Below, one piece after another: positions 56,085 through 64,000 of a stretch of 64,000 bases of DNA. The notes beneath the pieces are model-generated. The model ran no database searches. It saw only the letters and a list, made by a program, of their open reading frames with translations, and was not told the DNA's origin. This DNA is from Thelephora terrestris (Eukaryota; Basidiomycota; Agaricomycetes; Thelephorales; Thelephoraceae). Made by a program: the position numbers and the translations under genes. The stretch lies in NCBI GenBank assembly GCA_015956445.1, contig WIUZ02000016.1, positions 868,001-932,000 on the forward strand. The letters run 5' to 3'. The number at the start of each line of letters is the position of its first letter. Within the stretch, counting starts at the first letter, position 1.

Positions 56085-57345
56085 TTAATCAATATCTCTG
56101 CAAATCCTTTGTACTACTTCCAAGGCCGATCTCACCAACTCCTCATTCAACCAATTCTGCTCCCTAATCTCGTTCGGGTCCACATCCGACAGGTCATCAT
56201 AATCTGGAAGCTCTGTATCAGAATTCGGTTCGCTATCAGGAACGAACTCGGCATACGGATCATACTCCAGGGCAGGCCATTGACGACGACTACCCCAAGG
56301 AGTAGAAACGAACTCAGGACGAGGAGTGTCCCTACGGACGACTCCTACGTTCTGGTAGAACTCGTCGCTCCCAATCTCAATGACCTCATCATCAACGGGA
56401 ACCAACCTGTTCTCGTAACGGACCAACAGACGAGCGGGCGGCGACTCGGCCCGATTAGGAATTATCGGCAACCCGGCCCGATGCGGAACTTCCAACTCCT
56501 CTTCCTCGACTTGGACCTCCGGCTCGTTACACCTCCTCTGGAGATCCCGGACCTCTCCGGTCAACTCCGAGATACGACGAGTAAGGCGAACCTAAAGGAA
56601 TAGGGTTAGAAGATAACAAAAACCTTCAACCCCTACCCCTTACCTTGTCGTCCTCCAATTCTCCGGTCTTAGTAACCAGAGCCCGGACCAAGTCTTTGAG
56701 AGTAGTCACCTCTCCCTAAAAAGGAGATGTTGGGTTAGAAAAGTCAATTACCTCCCACCCCACATTTACCTTCAACAAATCAATGTTGGCGCCTTGCCGA
56801 ACCACGCTATCTTCTTGTCCATGAATGACCCCTTGCATATCTTCCTTCCAATTCTCCAAGGCTTCTATCTCTTCGCGACGACCATCAATACGTTCGTTGA
56901 CATGAGCCACTTCATCCATTAACATGGACCCAACGTTCCCCGTATGGAGAACGCTGGCCTCCAACATGGAGTTGAAGGTCTCGTTGGACTCTGTCACGAA
57001 CTCGACACCCCTATTGAGGAGTTCGCTCGCATATGGGTTGGTCTCAATGCGCGCCAACTTGCGCCGAGATACCCTTCGAGCAGCCTGGAGAAAGTCCCTG
57101 AAACCTAAAAGGAGTTAGTTCGCTTTCTTAAATCAGAATGCGCAACCAGACCCCCCACCTAGATCAGAGAACCCTTCATTAGGGTCAGCGGTGGCAGTCC
57201 GGTCCATAACAGCTCCCAAAGTGGGATAAGGACGGGAAGGATCCCGACGAGCATGGGAGAAGCGGTCGATATTGTAGTTGTTCTCCTGAACAGGAGAGTA
57301 AGAGGAAGAGCGACGGGTGGGATTGCGAGTAGAGGCACGAGGCAT
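56085..57345 (-). CDS. Antisense gene inside gLTR-A copy 2
   Basis: It has the same blocks as in copy 1: a first exon from ATG 57345 (MPRAST...), a helical block at about 57057-56715 (GVEFVTESNETFNSMLEASV), and a coiled-coil/charged block at about 56595-56085 (LTGEVRDLQRRC, FVPDSEPNSDTELPDYDDLS). Relative to copy 1, substitutions and in-frame length changes are spread through the blocks, while the borders stay put. The copia insertion lies just beyond its 3' end, so the coding blocks are untouched. The function is unknown. Confidence 0.5.
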
Positions 57346-57774
57346 GTTGGCAGTGTGTAACAAAGGTGGGTTTGTTGGAAGACCAGTCATCCAACCCCCT
57401 TTGGTTATATACCAAATGCCACGCCCCTTTCACGACTCAGGAGTTGAGTCATCTTTTCTATTGTTTACTGCGCATGACCCACATGACATCATATGCCCCT
57501 ATCTTTAGTCATATGCTCCCCTTTTGCCATTGGCTGTTAGTCAGCCATATCCACATTCCTTCCGAACATTCCCATGATACGTCATGCTTTGTAACTGCTT
57601 TGTAATGCTCTCAAATTGCTATTGGCCACCACACTTTCGTTTATCAGCTGATAATTTGTAGCATTAGTCACCACGTAACGCACAGACCATGCAGTGCTGT
57701 GCACGGACCATGCTTGTCTGTGTTTGTATCATTAGTGTAGTTACATGTCACTGTCACGTCACAAATCTAAGTAG

Positions 57775-57782
57775 TATATATA
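57775..57782 (+). promoter_or_regulatory. TATA box of gLTR-A copy 2
   Basis: TATATATA occurs in the same context (CTAAGTAG...CTCAGAGTAG) and at the same distance from the 3' end as in copy 1. Confidence 0.55.
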
Positions 57783-58044
57783 CTCAGAGTAGTTTAGCCT
57801 GTACTCCTTAGATTTGTTATCATCAGACTCTCCGTGACCTCTACTGCTGTGTGCTTAGAGCAAGAGTGCCTGAAGACCCTTGTCTCCTTCTTTCTCCTCT
57901 TCTCCATCTAAGTCTGTGAAGAGACTTCTGATATCCCTGGGTTTGCAACAGGGTTATAACTGTGTGTTTGACCCCTGCGTGTGATAGGTTTGGATAACAA
58001 GAGTGTTATTGAACTGTAGAGGTCGCGTCGGCCTGACAGGTTGA

Positions 58045-58998
58045 CGTCCACAAAGATCTTGAAAAAGATTTGTGTTCCACCAGAAGACGGAGGACGGACC
58101 CAGTGGAGGGCGGACTCTTTTTGGATGTTGTAGTCGTTCAGAGTGCGCCCATCCTCCAACTGCTTTCCAGCGAAGACAAGTCGTTGCTGATCGGAGGGGA
58201 TGCCTTCGTTATCCTGGATCTTGGCCCTCACGTCATTGATGGTATCCGAAGACTCCGCCTCCAACGTAGTCGTCTTACCCGTGGCGGTCTTAACAGGGAT
58301 TTGCATGCCGCCTCGGAGGCGAAGGACCAAGTGACGAGTGGCCGCCTTATGGATATTGTAGTCCGAGAGGGCGCGCCCACCCTTGAGTTGCTTTTCGGAA
58401 AATCAAACGTTGCTGGTCGAGGGGAATTCCATCCTTGTCCTGGATCGTCGCCTTCGCATTATCGATGGTATCCAAAGACTTGACCTCAATGGTGATGGTC
58501 TTGCCAGTGAGGGTCTTGACAAAAATCTGCATACCACCACGCAGACGGAGGACTGAGAGGAGCGTCAGGTGGGCTTCAACGAACAAAAATGGAGGCCGAC
58601 TCACCGAGATGAAGGGTGGACCCCTTCTGAACGCTGTAGTCGGAGAGGGGTACGGTCTGCTTCGTGCTGCTTCCCAGCAAAGATCAGGCGCTGCTGGTCA
58701 GGGGGATGCCCTCCTTGTCCTGAATCTTGGTCTTGACGTTGTTGATGGTATTGGAGGACTCGACCTCAAGGGTAATGGTTCTACCCGTTCGGGTCTTGAC
58801 GAAGATCTGCATTCCACCGCAGGGACGAAGGGCCAGGTGGAGGGTTGACTCCTGAATGTTACTGTCGACATGTCAGACACATTTGTGATGCTGATGAGAA
58901 TATAAGTCATCAACGTACCAGCCATTTGAGGTAAGCCTGTCTTTGAGCCGCTTGCCAGCGAAGATGAGACGTTGCTGGCCAGGGAGAAAGATTAGTGA
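58045..58998 (-). pseudogene. UBI4: Decayed polyubiquitin gene (about four units)
   Basis: Tandem ubiquitin units run on the minus strand. The first is partial ([19 protein letters not shown], with an old 50-60 bp intron). The second is [20 protein letters not shown], the third [20 protein letters not shown], and the fourth [20 protein letters not shown] ... [20 protein letters not shown]. Ubiquitin hardly varies in nature, so the many replacements show loss of constraint. Other signs are the frame shifts in units 2-3, the RPPSSGG in place of LRLRGG, and the collapse of the next unit into FFKIFVDVN. gLTR-A copy 2 is inserted at its 3' side. The units still alternate at the expected 228-bp spacing. 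Confidence 0.85.
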
Positions 58999-59736
58999 GT
59001 AAGACGATGGTGGGAAGGGCTGCAGGCGCGGGTCCGCGTTTGAAGCGGAGAAAGGAGGGATAACGGGTTAAGGTGAGGGAAGTGTGGTTTCGATCATCGA
59101 CGCTCAACGTGAAGAGGGATTGGAGGCCACATGCCGATTGCCCTCAGATCTTATTTCCCACCGGTGGAGAAAGAGTGACACTCTCCTCCACCGCGGAAGG
59201 TTTTGGAATCGAGACTTGAAGGGTCATTAATTTTTCACCCATAAATTGACGTTGAATCATCTATTTCGGCCATTGTCTCACGTCATCTGCTTGGAGGCAT
59301 TCCTACTCCCCAAGAACCTGCATAATGGATTAACAAAGGTAACGAGGCTCGGGGGACATCCATACCCCATCCGGTGTGCCCAACAGACTCCCCGACATTC
59401 TCTCATAGTCGTCGACTTGATGGACGTTGGATGTAATCTCATCTTGCAGTTCAGCGTCGGTCATGCCCTCCCTGATGCCCTTCCCATACAAGAAAGCCCG
59501 ATCCATCCCAACCCCACAGCACGTCCACTTCTCTGGCTCCCTCCAACGATCGTGAGTGATGACGTGACACTTAAGGTCGGGAACACTTGTCCCTCTAGAC
59601 GTAGTTGTATGCGGTGACGGGGCGCTCGAAGTCGTACTCCTTGTTTACGAACAAGGCACTATCCTCACATTGAGGGTTGCGAGAAGGGATGTTACGCCTG
59701 TAAGGATGTGGGCGCCTGCTAGCGCGAGAAGATGGA
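58999..59736. other. Spacer; no gene resolved
   Basis: The upstream end of the polyubiquitin remnant and then unassigned sequence. A minus-strand frame ending at 59595 (EDSALFVNKEYDFERPVTAY) could be a further exon of the gene at 59737-60422. Confidence 0.35.
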
Positions 59737-60422
59737 TCAAGCGGGAGAAGAGACCTCGCGGTGGCGGGACTTGTACTGCGAGGTGGTCTTGTGCTTTTTG
59801 TGCTTCTGAGAGTTGGACTGTGCTGGGCGGTACTCCTCATCTTCGTCAGCGGGGGAACGTAGTCGCCATCGACATCCGACCTGGAGCTGTCGTAGTGGTG
59901 GGACGAGACAAATGGGGTGGTAGGAGGCGAAGCGATGCTTGCATTCTCCGGAGAAGACGGTATTTCGTATCTGCTGGTGCGGAAGTGCTGTAGTCGCTGT
60001 GGAACAGCAGGGAGTAGGTGTTCTGATAGGCATGGTCATTGAAGCTACACGAAAGTGCGGTCAGCGATCGTGATCGATACGGACGAGAACAAAGAGAAAA
60101 TCGCATACAACTTACCGGGCTGGACGCTGAAGGGAACATTGCACGCATACAAGGTGGAGTCTGCGAAGTGTGCGGGTTCAGAGCCTCTGGATGAGGCGGA
60201 AGGTGCCAGAGCTTGGTCCGTGTAGTACACCGATTTCAATTGGACTTGAAGGAAACATTGCGAGAAGAAGGCCTGCTCTTGAGCATGAAAGAAACTCGAA
60301 CCGGTGATATGGGGTACCTGAGGTGCGAGAGTGGGGAAGCCAAATTGTCGCTCGGAGTTGAAGTTGAGTTCACGGCTGAGATGGGGACTGGATGGGTGTT
60401 GTGGCGGAGCAACTGTGGCCAT
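59737..60422 (-). CDS. Two-exon gene, about 204 aa, unknown
   Basis: Exon 1 is 60116-60422 (ATG 60422, MATVAPPQHPSSPHL...FSVQP). A 71-bp intron with a GTAAGT donor and GTGTAG acceptor follows, then exon 2, 59737-60044, ending REVSSPA. The total is 205 codons including the stop, in phase. Exon 1 has SERQFGFPTLAPQVPHITG and QCFLQVQLKSVYYTDQALAP. Exon 2 has a Cys-rich middle and a basic C-terminus (SQKHKKHKTTSQYKSRH). An alternative frame in exon 2 (FNDHAYQNTYSLLFHSDYS) looks equally protein-like, so the acceptor or frame may differ. There is no family I can name. Confidence 0.45.
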
Positions 60423-60879
60423 AATTGTATAGTGAATCGGATGGAAAAAGTGGGGGCAGGGGTGGTTTCGTGCAGGAACGAGGGTCTTACGCTTATTTTC
60501 ATTAGTGGTTACTAGGGATTTACATAAAAAGTGTGGCAAGGGTGCCATTTTTTGACAGTTAATCAGTGGGAAGGATTTGACAATAAATGTGTGGGAAGCA
60601 CAAAGGGGTGGTCAAGTAGCGTTTGGGGCCTAATCGGGACATATTTGGGCCTGATGGGATTACATAACAGGAGCATCAGTAGGAACGGAATTGGTCGTGT
60701 GAGGGGGTCATGTGACCAGATGATGTTGGCAGACGGGGTTTTGACGTTAAATCTGTGGGAGGCACAAAGGGGTGGTCAAGTAGCATTGGGGGCCTAATCA
60801 GGATATATTTGGACCTAATGGGGGTATATGACAGGGGCATTGGTGGGTCCGTGATGGATTGTGTGAGAAGGTCATGTGA
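60423..60879. repeat. Direct repeat of about 150 bp next to the foldback
   Basis: The unit 60587-60720 (GTGGGAAGCACAAAGGGGTGG...GGTCATGTGACC) is repeated at 60747-60883 (GTGGGAGGCACAAAGGGGTGG...GGTCATGTGACG). GGTCATGTGAC is also the recurrent motif of the adjoining giant foldback arm, so this may be its outer part. Confidence 0.55.
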
Positions 60880-62144
60880 CGTGGCCAGGAAAGGGAATTC
60901 CAAAAGGGGAAGTTTTTATGGCTTATATAAGCAATGATGGAGAGGTGTTGTGAGGGAATATTCCAAATGGAGATATTTTGATGGCCAACATAAGCTGGTC
61001 ATGTGATGTATGAGTGAGAGAGGATTATGTAAGCAAGTCATGTGACTGACCAAAAAAGGAAATTTTTGATGGCTTACATAAGCAACTCAAAAATGATTTT
61101 GGCATTGAATTTCCTTTTTGGGAAATTTTGATAGCTGACATAAGCAGATCATGTGACCGAAAAAGTGAGTGTTGCTTATGTAATCAGGTCATGCGACTGA
61201 CCAAAAAAGGAAAGTTTTGATGGCTTACATAAGTGTCTCAAAAATGCTTTTGGAGGGTTCTTTCCCAAAAAGGAAATTCCTTTTTAGGAAATATTTGATG
61301 GGTTACCAAAAAAGGAAATTTTGATTGCTTACATAAGCAACTCGAAATGAGATTTCCCAAACAGGAAATTTCTTTTTTAGGAAAGACTTTCCAAAATAGG
61401 CAATTTTGATGGCTTACATAAGCGACTCAAAAATGGTACTGGAAACAATTACCAAAAAAAGAATTTTTCTAAAAAGGAAATTATATGTTAGAAAATTCGG
61501 AAAAATGCCAGAAAAATCCTAAAAAATTCCCACAGATCTAGAAAGTGCCAAAAAATGCAAATAAATCCCACAAATATCCAAATAAATTGTTTTTCTGGCT
61601 GGAAAAATCAGGAAAAATCCGAAATAATTTCAAAAAAATTCAGAATATAGATAAATATTTTATAAAGATTATTTCAATTTTTTTTGTTCATTAAATAGCC
61701 TAAAATTTTGATGTTATTTTTTGCCCAAAAAATTCATAAAATTCCCAGAAAAATAAATAAAAATTGGAAAATACAAATAAATCTATAATATTCATTATAT
61801 CATACAGTACAGAACAGGTTGTAGTCATAAACTAGCCCTAAACCTAGTCCTGGACCTAACCTAACCTAAACCTAAACCTAACCTAGCACCAAACCTAACC
61901 TAGCACCAAACCTAAACCTAAACCTGCCCTAAACCTTAATCCAACACTAAACCTAAACCTGACCCTAAACCTGCCCAAAACCTAAACTTAACACTAAACT
62001 TAACCTAACCTCAACCTAACAACTTGAACTAACCTCAACCTAACCCTAACCTAAACCTAACCCATCCCAAACCTAACCTACCCTAATCCTAGCCTGCCCT
62101 AAACCTAACCTAACCTAACTTAACCTAAACCTAAACCTAACCCA

Positions 62145-62270
62145 CCCTAAACCTAACCTGCCCTAAACCTAACCTGCCCTAAACCTAACCTGCCCTAAAC
62201 CTAACCTGCCCTAAACCTAACCTGCCCTAAACCTAACCTGCCCTAAACCTAACCTGCCCTAAACCTAACC
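62145..62270. repeat. 16-bp tandem repeat in the left arm
   Basis: About eight units of CCCTAAACCTAACCTG in tandem. The inverted counterpart (TTAGGGCAGGTTAGGT) lies at 63553-63680. It is a higher-order version of the telomere-like tract. Confidence 0.8.
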
Positions 62271-63552
62271 TAACCTAACCTGACCTAAACCTAAACCTAA
62301 ACCTAAACCCAACCTGCTCTAAACCTAACCCAATTCTAACCTCACCTAGTCCTACCCTGACCTGGCCTAGTTTGGCCTTATCTTATCTTATCTATCTTAT
62401 CCTATCTCACCCACCCTAAACCTAACCTAATCCAGCCTAGCCTAACCTGACATAGTCCACTTAACCCAGTCCACCACAGATCACTCAACCTAACCTAAAG
62501 TGGTCCACCTGACCTAGCCTGATGCAACTTGACTTGATCTTATCTAATCAGCTGTCATCTTATCTAACCTCAATCTAAATACCCTATCTAATCAACATCT
62601 AACCAACCTCACCTGGCTCACCAGCACATGACTGGGTTACAGGAACACACTGTGAGCTGTACCATCCCATATCCTGTATCCAACCGTCACTCAAGCACAT
62701 CAACTGTGGTGGAGCTACAAGTCAGTGGACCTATAAGCCCACAGACCCACACCCACAGACTGCTCACTCAGTAGAGACATCTGTTATTCAACCTCACCCA
62801 CGTACCACCCTCACCCTGTGTTCTGTGCCAGACTGCAACTTCACCACAACTTAAGTTCAGCCACCTGGCTGAAACCATGTATTCTCAGGTCTACAAATCC
62901 ATGGATGCATAACTTGTAGCCTATATCAGTCTGGCTTGCAGGTTCAGCCAGGTGGTTGGACTTGAGATGTGGTGAAGTTGCAGTCTGGCACAGAACACAC
63001 AGGGTGAGGGTGGTATGTGGGCGAGATTGGATAACAGATGTCACTACTGAGTGAGCAGTCTGTGGGTGTGGGTCTGTGGGCTTATAGGTCCACTGACTTG
63101 TAGCTCCACCACAGTTGATGTGCTTGAGTGACGGTTGGATACAGGATATGGGATGGTACAGCTCACAGTGTGTTCCTGTAACCCAGTCATGTGCTGGTGA
63201 GCCAGGTGAGGTTGGTTAGATGTTGATTAGATAGGGTATTTAGATTGAGGTTAGATAAGATGACAGCTGATTAGATAAGATCAAGTCAAGTTGCATCAGG
63301 CTAGGTCAGGTGGACCACTTTAGGTTAGGTTGAGTGATCTGTGGTGGACTGGGTTAAGTGGACTATGTCAGGTTAGGCTAGGCTGGATTAGGTTAGGTTT
63401 AGGGTGGGTGAGATAGGATAAGATAGATAAGATAAGATAAGGCCAAACTAGGCCAGGTCAGGGTAGGACTAGGTGAGGTTAGAATTGGGTTAGGTTTAGA
63501 GCAGGTTGGGTTTAGGTTTAGGTTTAGGTTTAGGTCAGGTTAGGTTAGGTTA

Positions 63553-63680
63553 GGTTTAGGGCAGGTTAGGTTTAGGGCAGGTTAGGTTTAGGGCAGGTTA
63601 GGTTTAGGGCAGGTTAGGTTTAGGGCAGGTTAGGTTTAGGGCAGGTTAGGTTTAGGGCAGGTTAGGTTTAGGGTGGGTTA
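63553..63680. repeat. 16-bp tandem repeat in the right arm
   Basis: About eight units of TTTAGGGCAGGTTAGG, the inverse of the array at 62145-62270, within the right arm of the second giant foldback. Confidence 0.8.
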
Positions 63681-64000
63681 GGTTTAGGTTTAGGTTAAGT
63701 TAGGTTAGGTTAGGTTTAGGGCAGGCTAGGATTAGGGTAGGTTAGGTTTGGGATGGGTTAGGTTTAGGTTAGGGTTAGGTTGAGGTTAGTTCAAGTTGTT
63801 AGGTTGAGGTTAGGTTAAGTTTAGTGTTAAGTTTAGGTTTTGGGCAGGTTTAGGGTCAGGTTTAGGTTTAGTGTTGGATTAAGGTTTAGGGCAGGTTTAG
63901 GTTTAGGTTTGGTGCTAGGTTAGGTTTGGTGCTAGGTTAGGTTTAGGTTTAGGTTAGGTTAGGTCCAGGACTAGGTTTAGGGCTAGTTTATGACTACAAC

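Larger units (their letters stand above)
49531..58038 (+). mobile_element. Giant solo LTR, family gLTR-A, copy 2, with copia inside
   Basis: It starts TGTGATGATTTC and ends CGGCCTGACA, with a perfect 5-bp duplication GGTTG (49526-49530 and 58039-58043). The copia element 49959-56049 is inserted at position about 428 of the LTR; without it the LTR is about 2,412 bp. It is collinear with copy 1 at 391-2749 and looks whole apart from the insertion. It lies in the decayed polyubiquitin gene. Confidence 0.8.
60880..64000. mobile_element. Second giant foldback element, cut by the window edge
   Basis: It has the same order as the 5819-9176 element: CATGTGAC/GGCTTACATAAGC/CCAAAAAAGGAAA repeats, an AT-rich part, a CCTAA-type telomere-like tract (61850-62350), a TTATC microsatellite, then unique sequence (62600-62900). 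It is then mirrored from about 62940 to the edge. The centre is near 62915, so the right arm should end at about 65 kb. It is clearly diverged from the first copy, so it is an independent insertion of the family. There is no transposase. Confidence 0.75.

Overview
The window looks like accessory, transposon-rich DNA from a basidiomycete fungus, probably an Agaricomycete. It carries a fungus-specific FunK1 protein kinase. Introns are short (about 45-70 bp) with GTRNGT-type donors. There are fragments of fungal PAC1/LIS1, RAI1, FES1, glutaminase A and polyubiquitin genes, and Ty1/copia and Helitron elements of basidiomycete type. No rRNA, tRNA or CRISPR array was found.

Layout. 0.4-2.7 kb: a very long solo LTR (here called gLTR-A) with an intron-bearing gene on its antisense strand. 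3.0-5.2 kb: a duplicated host-exon fragment, TTTACTG-rich repeats and a 922-bp foldback element flanked by TA. 5.2-9.4 kb: a copia gag relic split by a 3.36-kb near-perfect palindrome with telomere-like arms. 9.4-16.4 kb: a second giant LTR family (gLTR-B, 3.3 kb) nested in itself and also hit by a copia solo LTR. 16.4-17.9 kb: a half foldback, a 35-bp minisatellite and a copia LTR stub. 18.1-20.5 kb: an apparently intact five-exon zinc-finger gene. 20.8-23 kb: a mosaic of unrelated host-gene fragments in mixed orientation. 26.3-32.3 kb: a nine-exon Helitron RepHel gene whose 5' part is a tandem array of 50-codon exons. 32.4-38.4 kb: an LTR relic and a host gene split by gLTR-B copy 3. 38.6-41.7 kb: a FunK1 gene split by a 501-bp MITE. 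42.6-48.7 kb: a FES1 pseudogene, a membrane-protein gene and weak small genes. 49.5-58.0 kb: gLTR-A copy 2 with a young full-length copia element inside it, itself inserted in a decayed polyubiquitin gene. 59.7-60.4 kb: a small two-exon gene. 60.9 kb to the edge: a second giant foldback element that runs out of the window.

Three observations stand out. First, two unrelated giant LTR families share one design: 5'-TG...CA-3' ends, 5-bp target duplications, a TATA box near the 3' third, and an antisense multi-block gene in U3 coding for a helical/coiled-coil protein with a charged tail. All five copies here are stand-alone. Second, the Helitron gene has duplicated an exon-intron unit in tandem (six phase-0 repeat exons, five of exactly 50 codons), while its helicase carries Lys where Walker B normally has Glu. 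Third, the giant foldback elements have long arms of telomere-like CCTAA/CCTAAA repeats.

Order of events that the nesting shows: the copia gag relic took the large foldback; gLTR-B copy 1 took gLTR-B copy 2 and a copia LTR; polyubiquitin took gLTR-A copy 2, which then took the full-length copia (whose two LTRs are almost identical, so this step is recent).
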